A stretch of 64,000 nucleotides of DNA. Source: Streptomyces sp. CB01373. Lineage in GTDB: Bacteria; Actinomycetota; Actinomycetes; Streptomycetales; Streptomycetaceae. This document shows, one piece after another, positions 41,452 to 50,824 of the stretch. How positions within the stretch are numbered: the first letter of the stretch is position 1; every line of letters begins with the position of its first letter. The notes beneath the pieces were generated by a model. The model did not search any database, was not told where the DNA came from, and was given only the letters and a program-made list of their open reading frames with translations. Location: assembly GCF_002803075.1 (NCBI RefSeq), contig NZ_NNBK01000015.1, positions 62,001-126,000 of the forward strand, in the 5' to 3' direction. The position numbers were made by a program, and so were the translations under genes.

Positions 41452-44181
41452 GTGGGGCTCGTGCTGGCCGGACGGGACCCTGAACGCGCGGCGATCGCCG
41501 CCCTGCTCGACGCCGCCCGCGCCGGCCGCGGCGGTGCGCTGGTGGTGCGCGGCGTCCCCGGGGCCGGCAAGTCGGCGCTGCTGGACGACGCGCCGGCGAC
41601 CGCACTGGACCTGCGGGTGCTGCGCACCTCCGGAGTGGAGTCCGAGTCACCGCTGGCCTTCGCCGCGCTGCAGCGGCTGCTGTGGCCGCTGCGCACCCGC
41701 ATCGACGCCCTGCCGGTGCCGCAGGCCGCGGCACTGCGCGCGGCGATGGGTGAGGCCGAGGGCGAGGGTGACCGCTTCCTTGCGTTCCTCGGCACGCTGA
41801 GTCTGCTCGCCGACGCCGCGGAGGAGTCGCCGCTGCTGGTCGTCGTCGACGACGCGCACTGGCTCGACGACGCGTCGTCGGCGGCGCTGCTGTTCGCCGC
41901 CCGCCGGCTGCAGGCCGAGCGTGTGGCGCTGCTGTTCGCCGCCCGCGACGGGGACGCCCGCCGCTTCGACGCCGGGGATCTGCCCACCGTCGTGCTCGGC
42001 GGCGTGACCGGCGCCGACGCCGACGCACTGCTGTCCACCCGGGCCGGGACCGGCATCGATCCGGCGGTGCGCGACCAGTTGGTCGCGGGCACCGGCGGCA
42101 ACCCGCTCGCGCTGGTCGAGCTGGCCGGGGTGCTCACCGCCGACCAGCTGACCGGCCGGGCGCCGCTGCCCACCCCGCTGCCGCTGACCGGCGGCGTGGA
42201 GCGCGCCTTCCTCGACCGCTACCGCCGCCTCGACGAGCCCGCGCAGCGGTTCCTGCTGGTCGCCGCGACCGACGACACCGCCCGCCTGACCGTGGTCCGC
42301 GACGCCGCCGAGCGCCTCGACGCCGCTGATGCCGCCCTGGACGCGGTGGAGCGGTCCGGGCTGCTGCGCGTGGACGGCGACGCCGTCTCCCTCCACCACC
42401 CGCTGGTTCGCTCGGCGGTCTACCGGGCGGCCACCAGCGCGCAGCGCCGGGCCGCGCACCGTGTGCTCGCCGAGGCGCTGACCGGCGACCCAGAGCGGCG
42501 GGCCTGGCACCTGGCCGCCGCCGCCGACCGGCCCGACGAGGACGTCGTCGGCGCCCTCGACCAGGTCGCCGAGCGTGCCGCGGCCCGTGGCGGTCATGAG
42601 GCCGCGTCCGCCGCGTGGGCCCGCGCCGCCGAGCTCACCGCGGGGGGTGAGGCCCGCGGGCGGCGGCTGTACCTGGCCGCGTCCTCGGCCTGGCTGGGCG
42701 CGCACGCGTCGCGCGCCTCGGCACTCGCCCGGGCCGCCGCGACGGACGTGACCGATCCGCTGCCGCGGGCGCAACTGCTCGCGCTGCAGGGGCAGATCGA
42801 GTGGAACACCCGCTCGCTGAACGACGGCTATGACCTCGTCCTGCAGGCCGCCGAGGCCGCCGTCGGCGTGGACGCGGCGCTGGTGGCCCAGCTGGCGATG
42901 CTCGCCGCGTCGCTCGCGGCGTTCGGCGCCCGATCCCCGCGCGCGGTGAACCCGACCGCGCTGGTGACCGGGCCCGCGCCGGACTCGCCGCCCCGGGTGC
43001 AGGCCGCCTGGGCCCTGCTGCACGGCTTCGATGCCGTCGCCCGCAGCGACTGGGCGGCCGCCGCGGAGTCCTTCCGGTGCGCGTTCGCCCTCACCGAGGC
43101 CGACCCGGTCGACGACCATGTGCTGCAGCCCAACCTGGGCATCGCCGCGATGCTGATCGACGACGACGAGCGCGGACTGCGGCTGCACGAGCAGCAGTTG
43201 AGCGCCGCCCGCCGCGACGGCGCGCTGAACATGGTCGAGCACGCCCTCACCCGCGGTGTCCACTTCCAGATCGCGACCGGCGCCTGGTCGAAGGCCTCCG
43301 GTGCCGCCGCCGAGGCACTGCCGCTGACCGCCGGCACCGGGCACCCGGGGCTGACCGCGCTGCCCACCGCGCAGCTCGCCCTGGTCGCGGCGCTGCGTGG
43401 GGACGACACGGCCGAGCGGCACCTGGAGAGGGTCGCCGAGATCCGGGGCAAGCACCGGGTCGGCATCACCGACGGCCTCGTCGCCGACCTGGCGCACTGG
43501 ACGCGCGGGCTGCGCGCGGCCGCGCGGCCGGCGACCGCGCTGCGACACCTGGAGCAGATCACGGGGCCGGTGTGGCGCCGCCTGGCCGCCCTCGACCTGT
43601 TCGATGCCGCCGTCCGCGGCGACCGACGCGATCTCGCCCGCGGCCGGCTGGCCGAGCTGGAACAGTTCGCCGCGGGCACCGGTCTGCCGGCCGCGACCGC
43701 GGTCGTCGAACACGGCCGTGCCCTGCTGGAATCCGACAGCGACGGTGACACCGAGGTCCACTTCCAGCGTGCTCTCGCCGCGCACGCCCGCTCCCCGCGG
43801 CTGCCCGACCGGGCCCGTACCCACCTGGCCTTCGGCGAGCACCTGCGCCGCGCCCGCCGCCGGGTCGACGCCCGCGAGCATCTGCGCGCCGCGCTGGCGC
43901 TGTTCGAGGATCTCGGCGCCGGCCCGTGGGCCGAGCGGGCCGCGCAGGAGCTGCGCGCCGCCGGGGAGTCCGCCCGCCGACGCGACGTCACCACCGCCAC
44001 CGAGCTGACCCCGCAGGAACGCCAAGTCGCCGGCCTGGTCCGGCAGGGCCTGTCGAACCGGGACGTGGCCGCGCAGCTGTTCGTGAGCTCACGCACCGTC
44101 GACTTCCATCTGCGGAACTGCTACTCCAAGTTGGGCATCAGCTCCCGCGCCGAGCTCGCCGCGCTCGCCCTCGACCTGTGA
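41452..44181 (+). CDS. LAL-type LuxR-family transcriptional regulator (AAA ATPase)
   Basis: The 909-residue protein has an N-terminal AAA ATPase domain with Walker A GVPGAGKS (34-41) and Walker B SPLLVVVDDAHWLDDASSAA, a long TPR-like middle part, and a C-terminal LuxR HTH: LTPQERQVAGLVRQGLSNRD, VAAQLFVSSRTVDFHLRNCY, SKLGISSRAEL. This is the large ATP-binding LuxR (MalT-like) family that activates catabolic or secondary-metabolite genes on binding an inducer and ATP. Start GTG 41452 follows a region with no strong ribosome site. Targets may be the divergent membrane gene or the downstream sugar cluster; the latter has its own LacI. Confidence 0.93.
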   Translation: MGLVLAGRDPERAAIAALLDAARAGRGGALVVRGVPGAGKSALLDDAPATALDLRVLRTSGVESESPLAFAALQRLLWPLRTRIDALPVPQAAALRAAMGEAEGEGDRFLAFLGTLSLLADAAEESPLLVVVDDAHWLDDASSAALLFAARRLQAERVALLFAARDGDARRFDAGDLPTVVLGGVTGADADALLSTRAGTGIDPAVRDQLVAGTGGNPLALVELAGVLTADQLTGRAPLPTPLPLTGGVERAFLDRYRRLDEPAQRFLLVAATDDTARLTVVRDAAERLDAADAALDAVERSGLLRVDGDAVSLHHPLVRSAVYRAATSAQRRAAHRVLAEALTGDPERRAWHLAAAADRPDEDVVGALDQVAERAAARGGHEAASAAWARAAELTAGGEARGRRLYLAASSAWLGAHASRASALARAAATDVTDPLPRAQLLALQGQIEWNTRSLNDGYDLVLQAAEAAVGVDAALVAQLAMLAASLAAFGARSPRAVNPTALVTGPAPDSPPRVQAAWALLHGFDAVARSDWAAAAESFRCAFALTEADPVDDHVLQPNLGIAAMLIDDDERGLRLHEQQLSAARRDGALNMVEHALTRGVHFQIATGAWSKASGAAAEALPLTAGTGHPGLTALPTAQLALVAALRGDDTAERHLERVAEIRGKHRVGITDGLVADLAHWTRGLRAAARPATALRHLEQITGPVWRRLAALDLFDAAVRGDRRDLARGRLAELEQFAAGTGLPAATAVVEHGRALLESDSDGDTEVHFQRALAAHARSPRLPDRARTHLAFGEHLRRARRRVDAREHLRAALALFEDLGAGPWAERAAQELRAAGESARRRDVTTATELTPQERQVAGLVRQGLSNRDVAAQLFVSSRTVDFHLRNCYSKLGISSRAELAALALDL

Positions 44182-44252
44182 CCGGCGTGGCCCTTCGCCC
44201 GTAGACCCCGTCAGTCACCGTCGCGAATATCGGCCGATTGGCGCCCACCCCA

Positions 44253-44282
44253 TTGACGCGCCCGCGTCCTCCGCCCTACCTT
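44253..44282 (+). promoter_or_regulatory. Candidate promoter of the alpha-xyloside cluster
   Basis: TTGACG (44253-44258) and TACCTT (44277-44282) are separated by 18 bases, a fair match to a housekeeping promoter. The first operator palindrome begins six bases later, so a repressor bound there would cover the transcription start. Confidence 0.5.
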
Positions 44283-44287
44283 CCACC

Positions 44288-44303
44288 GTCGAAGCGCTTC
44301 GAC
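44288..44303 (+). promoter_or_regulatory. LacI-type operator 1 (perfect palindrome)
   Basis: GTCGAAGCGCTTCGAC is a perfect 16-base palindrome with a central CG pair, the typical form of LacI-family operators. It lies between the candidate -10 and the ribosome site of the sugar-binding lipoprotein gene. The repressor is probably the LacI protein encoded at 49773 in the same cluster. Confidence 0.8.
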
Positions 44304-44309
44304 GTCACG

Positions 44310-44327
44310 CATCGAAGCGATTCGATG
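44310..44327 (+). promoter_or_regulatory. LacI-type operator 2
   Basis: CATCGAAGCGATTCGATG repeats operator 1 six bases later with one mismatch in the palindrome centre. Both share TCGAAGCG followed by TTCGA. Tandem sites 23 bases apart (centre to centre, about two helical turns) would allow cooperative binding. Confidence 0.75.
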
Positions 44328-44377
44328 AATGCTGTGTGACGTCCCTGATTTCCATCCGACTCCCCTGGAGGCACGCG

Positions 44378-45670
44378 ATGTTGACGGCACGAAGGCGTGT
44401 GGTGGCGACGGCGGTGGTCCTCGCCGGATCCCTGCTTCTGGTCTCCTGCGGTGGCTCGGACGGCGGTTCCCCGGACGGCAGGACGCTCCGGCTGTGGCAC
44501 TACGAGGGCCCGGACAGCGCGATGGGCGCCGCCTGGAACGAGGCCATCAAGGAGTTCGAGGCGGAACACCCGGGCGTGAAGGTGAAGTTCGAGGAGAAGG
44601 GCTTCGAACAGATCCAGAAGACCGCGCCCATGGTCCTCAACTCCTCCGACGCGCCCGACATCATGGAGTACAACAAGGGCAACGCCACCGCGGGCCTGCT
44701 CTCCCGGCAGGGACTCCTCACCGATCTGACCGCCGAGGTCACCAAGCGCGGCTGGGACAAGAAGCTCAGCGCGGGAGTGAAGACCACCAGCCAGTACGAC
44801 ACGGGCGGGGTCATGGGCTCCGGCAAGTGGTACGGGATACCCAACTACGCCGAATACACCATGGTCTTCTACAACAAGGCCCTCTTCAAGAAGTACGGGG
44901 TCGCCGAGCCGAAGACCTTCGACGACCTCACCTCCGCCATGGACACGTTCGTCGCCAAGGGCGTCACGCCGCTCGCCAACGCCGGCGCCGAGTACATGGC
45001 CCAGCAGTACCTGTACCAGCTGGCGCTGTCGAAGGCCGACCGCTCCTGGGTCGACTCCTACGAGCTCTACCGGGGCAGGACCGACTTCCACGACGCCGCC
45101 TGGACATACGGCGCGACCACCTTCGCCGACTGGGTGAAGAAGGGCTACATCAGCAAGACGTCCAGCGGCACCAAGGCCGAGGACGCCGGTGTGGCCTTCA
45201 TCCAGGGCAAGAACCCGATCCTGTTCAGCGGGAGCTGGTGGTACGGCCGCTTCACGGCGGAGAACAAGTTCGACTGGGGCACCGTCCTGTGGCCCGGTTC
45301 CGACCTCACCCTCGGCTCCGGAGGCAACCTCTGGGTCGTCCCCCGGGGCGCCAGGAACAAGGAGCTCGCGTACGACTTCATCGACATCACCATGTCGAAG
45401 AAGATCCAGAACCTGCTGGGCAACAAGGGCGGCGTGCCCGTGGCGGCGGACCCCTCCGCCATCACCGACCCGCGGGCCAAGACGCTCATCGCCGACTTCA
45501 ACACCGTCTCCGGCCGCGACGGCCTGGCCTTCTACCCCGACTGGCCCGTCCCCGGCTTCTACGACGTCCTTGTCTCCGAGACACAGAAGCTGATCACGGG
45601 CAGTGCGACACCGGACGCCTGCCTCGACGCGCTGCAGAAGGCGTACGACAAGGGTGTGCCGAAGAAGTGA
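44378..45670 (+). CDS. Sugar ABC transporter, substrate-binding lipoprotein
   Basis: The 430-residue protein has a lipoprotein signal (VVATAVVLAGSLLLVSCGGS, Cys at about 25) and the family-1 solute-binding fold: LRLWHYEGPDSAMGAAWNEA, APDIMEYNKGNATAGLLSRQ, GIPNYAEYTMVFYNKALFKK, WVVPRGARNKELAYDFIDIT. Start 44378 follows ccctggaggcacgcg. It is the first gene behind the tandem operators and overlaps the next gene (GTGA). Given the alpha-xylosidase in the same operon, it probably binds xyloglucan-derived or isoprimeverose-type oligosaccharides. No ATPase is encoded here; a shared MsiK-type ATPase elsewhere is usual in Streptomyces. Confidence 0.92.
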   Translation: MLTARRRVVATAVVLAGSLLLVSCGGSDGGSPDGRTLRLWHYEGPDSAMGAAWNEAIKEFEAEHPGVKVKFEEKGFEQIQKTAPMVLNSSDAPDIMEYNKGNATAGLLSRQGLLTDLTAEVTKRGWDKKLSAGVKTTSQYDTGGVMGSGKWYGIPNYAEYTMVFYNKALFKKYGVAEPKTFDDLTSAMDTFVAKGVTPLANAGAEYMAQQYLYQLALSKADRSWVDSYELYRGRTDFHDAAWTYGATTFADWVKKGYISKTSSGTKAEDAGVAFIQGKNPILFSGSWWYGRFTAENKFDWGTVLWPGSDLTLGSGGNLWVVPRGARNKELAYDFIDITMSKKIQNLLGNKGGVPVAADPSAITDPRAKTLIADFNTVSGRDGLAFYPDWPVPGFYDVLVSETQKLITGSATPDACLDALQKAYDKGVPKK

Positions 45671-46617
45671 CGGCCACCGTCGAACGGGGCTCGCGGGCCG
45701 GCGGCGCGCGCCGGCCCCGCCCGCACCAGTCCTACGCCCTCTTCCTCGTCCCCGGTGTCCTCGCCTTCCTCGCCGTCATCGTCGTGCCGTTCCTGATGAA
45801 CACCGGTGTGAGCTTCACCGACTGGCAGGGGGTCGGCAGCCCCCGGTGGACCGGACTCGCCAACTACCGCGAGCTGATGGACGACTCGGAGTTCTGGGCG
45901 TCGTTCCGGCACAGCCTGTTCATGGTCGTCGCCATGGCCGTGGTGCCGACGATGCTCGGACTGGTCCTGGCCGCCGCACTGTTCGACCACATCGGCAAGC
46001 ACTTCGGCAGCCGGACGGCCACCGTCCTGCGCGCCTGCTTCTACCTCCCCCAGGTGCTCCCCATCGCGGTCGCCGGCATCGTCTGGAGCTGGATCCTCGC
46101 GCCCGACAACGGCACTCTGAACGCGCTGCTGAACGCGGTCGGGCTCGGCTCCTGGCAGCAGGACTGGCTCGGTGACCCGGACATCGCCCTCTACAGCGTG
46201 ATGGGGGTGATGGTGTGGGTGCAGATCGGCTTCCCGCTCGTCGTCTTCATGGCGGGGCTCCAGCGCGTCGAACCTCAGTTGTACGAGGCGGCGGAACTGG
46301 ACGGCGCCGGCTGGTGGCGCCGCTTCTGGCACATCACGCTGCCGCAGATCAGACCCGAGATCTCGGTCGTGCTCACCTGGTGCAGCATCGCCGCGCTCAA
46401 GGTCTTCGGCGCGGTGTACGTGCTCACCAAGGGCGGTCCGGGCGGCGCGACCGACGTCCCGTCGTACTTCTCCTTCACCACGTTCTTCGAGAAGACCCAG
46501 GTCGGTTACGGTGCCGCGATCTCCACCGTGCTGACCGTGATCATCATGCTGCTCTCTCTGATCGGCCTGAAACTCCAGACCCGTGCCGAGGACGCCGAGG
46601 AAGGGGTCCGCACATGA
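45667..46617 (+). CDS. Sugar ABC transporter permease (MalF-type)
   Basis: The 316-residue protein has six membrane helices and a conserved permease loop YEAAELDGAGWWRRFWHITL-P (EAA motif), with the MalF-type N-terminus SYALFLVPGVLAFLAVIVVP. Start GTG 45667 overlaps the lipoprotein stop (GTGA). It pairs with the next permease as a heterodimer. Confidence 0.93.
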   Translation: MTATVERGSRAGGARRPRPHQSYALFLVPGVLAFLAVIVVPFLMNTGVSFTDWQGVGSPRWTGLANYRELMDDSEFWASFRHSLFMVVAMAVVPTMLGLVLAAALFDHIGKHFGSRTATVLRACFYLPQVLPIAVAGIVWSWILAPDNGTLNALLNAVGLGSWQQDWLGDPDIALYSVMGVMVWVQIGFPLVVFMAGLQRVEPQLYEAAELDGAGWWRRFWHITLPQIRPEISVVLTWCSIAALKVFGAVYVLTKGGPGGATDVPSYFSFTTFFEKTQVGYGAAISTVLTVIIMLLSLIGLKLQTRAEDAEEGVRT

Positions 46618-47441
46618 CGACGAGTGCCCTGCGCCGCTACCCCGTTCTCGTGGCGCTCTGCATCGCGGCCCTGTTCATGGTGGTGCCGTTCCTGATCGTC
46701 GCCGTCAACGCGGTCAAGTCACCGGCCGAGTACTCCCAGCACGGACCGCTGAGCCTGCCGAGGGGCTTGTACCTGGACGGCCTCAAGGACTTCTGGCAGC
46801 GCGTCGACTACGGCCAGAAGCTCGTCAACTCGGCGCTGATCAGCGGCTGTGTGGCGGTCCTGGCGGCGGCCCTGTCGATCCTCAACGCGTACGCCATCGG
46901 CATCGGCCGCATCAAGGGCCGCACCTGGGTGCTGGCCTTCTTCGTCCTCGCCAACATGCTGCCGCAGGAGGCGCTGGTCTACCCGCTGTACTACTTGAGC
47001 AAGCAGGCCGGCCTCTACGACACCCGGCTGAGCGTGATCATCGTCTTCACGGTGCTCCAGGCAGCCTTCGGCACCTATCTGCTCTCCTCCGTGCTGGGCC
47101 GGTTCCCGCGCGAGATCATCGAGGCCGCCCGGATCGACGGGGCGAACAGGTGGCAGGTGCTGTGGCGGGTCGTGGTCCCCGTCAGCCGGCCCACCATCGG
47201 TGTGCTGCTCGTCTTCTTCTTCATCTGGACATGGAACGAGTTCCTGCTCCCCCTGGTCATGCTGATCTCCAACGACAACCAGACGGTGTCGGTGGCGCTC
47301 GGCGTCCTCCAGGGCCAACGCCTGATGGACGCCACGATGACCAACGCGGCGGCCCTGCTGGGCGTCCTGCCCGCCCTCGTCTTCTTCCTCGTCTTCCAGC
47401 GGACTCTCACCCGCGGCATCGCCGTGGGTGCCGTCAAGTAG
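46614..47441 (+). CDS. Sugar ABC transporter permease (MalG-type)
   Basis: The 275-residue protein has six membrane helices and the EAA loop IEAARIDGANRWQVLWRVVV-P, plus the MalG-type WTWNEFLLPLVMLI before the last helix. Start ATG 46614 overlaps the upstream stop (ATGA). Twelve bases after its stop the alpha-xylosidase begins, so transport and hydrolysis are co-expressed. Confidence 0.93.
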   Translation: MTTSALRRYPVLVALCIAALFMVVPFLIVAVNAVKSPAEYSQHGPLSLPRGLYLDGLKDFWQRVDYGQKLVNSALISGCVAVLAAALSILNAYAIGIGRIKGRTWVLAFFVLANMLPQEALVYPLYYLSKQAGLYDTRLSVIIVFTVLQAAFGTYLLSSVLGRFPREIIEAARIDGANRWQVLWRVVVPVSRPTIGVLLVFFFIWTWNEFLLPLVMLISNDNQTVSVALGVLQGQRLMDATMTNAAALLGVLPALVFFLVFQRTLTRGIAVGAVK

Positions 47442-47452
47442 GGGGTACGCGC

Positions 47453-49741
47453 TTGAAGTTCACCGACGGCTACTGGCTGCTGCGCGAAGGCGTCACCGCG
47501 GCCCACCCGGTCGAGGTCCTGGACGTGACCGCCTCCGCGGGAGCCCTGGAGATCCACGCGCCGACCCAGCCCATCCGCCACCGCGGCGACCTGCTGAAGG
47601 GACCGGTCGTGACGATCAGCGCCCACGCGCCGATGCCGAACGTCATCGGCCTCACGATCACCCATTTCCAGGGCGAGCAGCCCCGAGGGCCGCGGTTCGA
47701 GGTGCGGCGGGACGACCTCCCGGGACCCGGGGAACGTCCCCCCGAAGGCAGCACGGCGCAGGTGGAGTACGACGACGAGCACGCCACCCTGACCTCCGGG
47801 ACCCTGTCGGTGCGCGTCACCCGCACCGGGCCCTGGCACGTCGACTTCCTCGCCCACGGCCGTGTCCTCACCAGCAGCGGCCGCAAGGGCATGGGCATCA
47901 TGCACGACGCCACCGGCGCCCACTATCTGCGGGAGCAGCTGAGTCTGGGCATCGGCACCTCGGTGTACGGCCTCGGCGAACGCTTCGGGCCGCTCGTCAA
48001 GAACGGCCAGGTCGTCGACATGTGGAACGCCGACGGCGGCACGGCGACGGAACAGGCCTACAAGAACGCCCCGTTCTACCTGACGAACGCGGGATACGGC
48101 GTCTTCGTCGACCATCCGGGCAAGGTGTCCTTCGAGGTCGGCTCGGAGGCGGTGTCCCGGGTCCAGTTCAGCGTGGAGAGCCAGCAGTTGACGTACTACG
48201 TCATCCACGGGCCCACCCCGAAGGACATCCTGCGCACGTACACGGCCCTCACCGGCCGCCCGGCGCTCCCGCCCGCCTGGTCGTTCGGCCTGTGGCTGTC
48301 CACCTCCTTCACCACCTCGTACGACGAGGCCACCGTCACCTCCTTCATCGACGGCATGAGGGAACGCGAACTGCCGCTGTCCGTCTTCCACTTCGACTGT
48401 TTCTGGATGCGCGAGTTCAACTGGTGCGACTTCCGGTGGGATCCGCGGGTGTTCCCCGACCCGGAGGGCATGCTGGCCCGGCTGAAGGCCAAGGGCCTCC
48501 ACATCTGCGTCTGGATCAACCCGTACATCGCGCAGCGCTCGCCCCTCTTCGCCGAGGGAAAGGCCCTCGGCCATCTGCTCAGAAGGCGCGACGGCAGCGT
48601 GTGGCAGTGGGACCTGTGGCAGCCGGGCATGGCGCTCGTCGACTTCACCAGCCCGGCCGCCCGCGACTGGTACGCGTCCAAGCTGGAGGCACTGCTTGCA
48701 CAGGGCGTCGACTGTTTCAAGACCGACTTCGGCGAGCGGATCCCTGTCGACGTGGCCTACGCGGACGGCTCGGACCCGGAGCGGATGCACAACTACTACA
48801 CGTACCTGTACAACCGCACCGTCTTCGAAGTGCTGCGGAAGCACCGGGGCGAGGACGAGGCCGTCGTCTTCGCGCGCTCGGCGACCGCCGGCAGCCAGCG
48901 CTTCCCCGTGCACTGGGGCGGCGACTGCGAGGCCACCTACGAGTCGATGGCCGAGTCGCTGCGCGGCGGGCTCAGTCTCGGGCTGTCCGGCTTCGGGTTC
49001 TGGAGCCACGACATCGGGGGCTTCGAGGGCACCCCGACCCCGGCGCTGCTCAAACGGTGGATCGCCTTCGGGCTGCTGTCCTCGCACAGCCGGCTGCACG
49101 GCTCCTCGTCGTACCGTGTGCCCTGGCTGTTCGACGAGGAGGCCGTGGACGTCCTCAGACTGTTCACCCGGCTGAAGATGCGCCTCATGCCGTACCTGTA
49201 CGAGGCCGCCCGCGCCGCCCGCGCGGAGGGGGTGCCGCTGATGCGGGCGATGGTGCTGGAGTTCCCGGACGACCCCGGCTGCGCGCATCTGGAGCGGCAG
49301 TACATGCTCGGGCCCGATCTGCTCGTCGCTCCGGTCTTCGACGACGAGGGAGACGTCTCGTACTACGTGCCCGAGGGGACGTGGACCCACTTCCTCGACG
49401 GGCACACCGTGACCGGCCCGCGCTGGGTGCGCGAGCGGCACGGGTTCTCCAGCGTTCCGCTGCTGGTAAGGCCCGGTGCGGTGATCCCGGTGGGCGCGGT
49501 GGACGACCGGCCCGACTACGCGTACGCCGACGGCGTCACCCTGCGCGTGTACGGACTGGAGCCCGGGGCGCGGGTGACCGTGCCGGTGGGGGACGTGACG
49601 TTCACCGTCGTCCGGGAGGGCGACACGCTGCGGGCCGCCGGCAGCGACCCGGCCGCACCCTGGGCGCTGGCCTGCGGGGAGCGGATCGCGCGGGCGCCCG
49701 CGGGCACCGGATTCCTGTCGCTGGAGCTGAAGGCGGCCTGA
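47453..49741 (+). CDS. GH31 alpha-xylosidase (YicI-like)
   Basis: The 762-residue enzyme starts at TTG 47453 (MKFTDGYWLLREGVTAAHPV), aligning with the N-terminus of YicI alpha-xylosidases of about 770 residues. The nucleophile is D425 in GVDCFKTDFGERIP and the acid/base D491 in HWGGDCEATYESM. The KTDFGE form of the nucleophile motif is characteristic of alpha-xylosidases rather than alpha-glucosidases (WxDMNE). No signal peptide, so it acts in the cytoplasm on imported alpha-xylosides such as isoprimeverose. It lies downstream of the sugar permeases. Confidence 0.92.
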   Translation: MKFTDGYWLLREGVTAAHPVEVLDVTASAGALEIHAPTQPIRHRGDLLKGPVVTISAHAPMPNVIGLTITHFQGEQPRGPRFEVRRDDLPGPGERPPEGSTAQVEYDDEHATLTSGTLSVRVTRTGPWHVDFLAHGRVLTSSGRKGMGIMHDATGAHYLREQLSLGIGTSVYGLGERFGPLVKNGQVVDMWNADGGTATEQAYKNAPFYLTNAGYGVFVDHPGKVSFEVGSEAVSRVQFSVESQQLTYYVIHGPTPKDILRTYTALTGRPALPPAWSFGLWLSTSFTTSYDEATVTSFIDGMRERELPLSVFHFDCFWMREFNWCDFRWDPRVFPDPEGMLARLKAKGLHICVWINPYIAQRSPLFAEGKALGHLLRRRDGSVWQWDLWQPGMALVDFTSPAARDWYASKLEALLAQGVDCFKTDFGERIPVDVAYADGSDPERMHNYYTYLYNRTVFEVLRKHRGEDEAVVFARSATAGSQRFPVHWGGDCEATYESMAESLRGGLSLGLSGFGFWSHDIGGFEGTPTPALLKRWIAFGLLSSHSRLHGSSSYRVPWLFDEEAVDVLRLFTRLKMRLMPYLYEAARAARAEGVPLMRAMVLEFPDDPGCAHLERQYMLGPDLLVAPVFDDEGDVSYYVPEGTWTHFLDGHTVTGPRWVRERHGFSSVPLLVRPGAVIPVGAVDDRPDYAYADGVTLRVYGLEPGARVTVPVGDVTFTVVREGDTLRAAGSDPAAPWALACGERIARAPAGTGFLSLELKAA

Positions 49742-49772
49742 TGGTTCCTCCCCCACTGGAGCTGGACTGACC

Positions 49773-50783
49773 ATGGTGAAGATCACGGACGTGGCACGGC
49801 ACGCGGGTGTGTCCCCGAGCACCGTCTCGTACGCCCTCAGCGGCAAGCGCCCCATCTCCGAGGAGACCCGGCAACGCGTCGAGGCGTCCATCCGCGAGCT
49901 GGGCTACCGGCCGCACGCCGGTGCCCGGGCACTGGCCAGCAGCAGGTCGAACGTCGTGGCGCTGGTCGTCCCGCTGCGCTCCGGCATCCATGTCCCGGTG
50001 GCCATGCAGTTCGCGGTGTCGGTGGTGACCACCGCGCGCGGGCACGACCACGACGTGCTGCTGCTCACCCAGGAGGAGGGCGACGAGGGACTGCGCAGGG
50101 TCGCGGACACCGCTCTGGCCGACGCGCTGATCGTCATGGACGTACAACTGCGCGATCCGCGGCTGCCGTTGCTGCGGTCACTCGACCGGCCCTCGGTGAT
50201 GATCGGGTTCCCCCTGGAGCCCGGCGGACTCACCTGCGTCGACCTCGACTTCAGGGCGGCGGGCGAGCTGTGCGTGGAGCGGCTGGCGGGTCTGGGGCAC
50301 CGCGTCGTCGCGCTGGTCGGGTCGCCGCCCGAGGTGTACGTGCGGGAGACGGCGTTCGCCGAGCGGGTGGTACAGGGGTTCACGGCCGCCGCCGACCGCA
50401 ACGGGCTCGCGTCCTCCGTCCACCCGTGCGAGGCCACGCCCGCGGCCGCCCGCCGCATCGCCGAGCAGATGCTGCGCGGGCAGCCCGCGCTGACCGGGGT
50501 GGTCGTGCACAACGAGGCGGTCCTGGAGCCGCTGATCGACGCCTTCGAGCGGCTCGGACTGCGCGTCCCCGGTGACCTGTCCGTCACCGCGATCTGCCCC
50601 GACGAGCTCGCCGAGTCCCTCCGCGTCCCCGTCACATCGGTCGCCCTGCCGTCCGCCGAACTGGGCGCGCTGGCCGTGGAGTTGCTGATGAAGAAGCTGG
50701 ACGGCACGGCCGTACCCGAGGCGACGCTGCTGCCGCCCCGGCTGACGGACCGCGCGAGCACGAGGCCGCGCGACGTCCCCTGA
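49773..50783 (+). CDS. LacI-family repressor of the alpha-xyloside cluster
   Basis: The 336-residue protein has a LacI HTH (KITDVARHAGVSPSTVSYAL, SGKRPISEETRQRVEASI) and the periplasmic-binding-type sensor domain (LGYRPHAGARALASSRSNVV to LRVPGDLSVTAICPDELAES). The hinge RALAS lies at about residue 50. It is placed inside the cluster, 31 bases after the alpha-xylosidase, and the tandem palindromes at 44288-44327 are the probable targets. The inducer would be an alpha-xyloside or xylose (inference). Confidence 0.92.
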   Translation: MVKITDVARHAGVSPSTVSYALSGKRPISEETRQRVEASIRELGYRPHAGARALASSRSNVVALVVPLRSGIHVPVAMQFAVSVVTTARGHDHDVLLLTQEEGDEGLRRVADTALADALIVMDVQLRDPRLPLLRSLDRPSVMIGFPLEPGGLTCVDLDFRAAGELCVERLAGLGHRVVALVGSPPEVYVRETAFAERVVQGFTAAADRNGLASSVHPCEATPAAARRIAEQMLRGQPALTGVVVHNEAVLEPLIDAFERLGLRVPGDLSVTAICPDELAESLRVPVTSVALPSAELGALAVELLMKKLDGTAVPEATLLPPRLTDRASTRPRDVP

Positions 50784-50824
50784 AGTTCCCCACCCAGCAC
50801 AGCACTTGCCGAAGGAGCCGTGAC

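Noticed and set aside
41647..44025. A 792-codon minus-strand frame opposite the LAL regulator
   Set aside because: Antisense shadow; His/Gln/Gly-rich composition and no motifs.
47075..49891. A 938-codon minus-strand frame opposite the permease and GH31 genes
   Set aside because: Antisense shadow caused by GC-rich third positions; no recognisable protein features.
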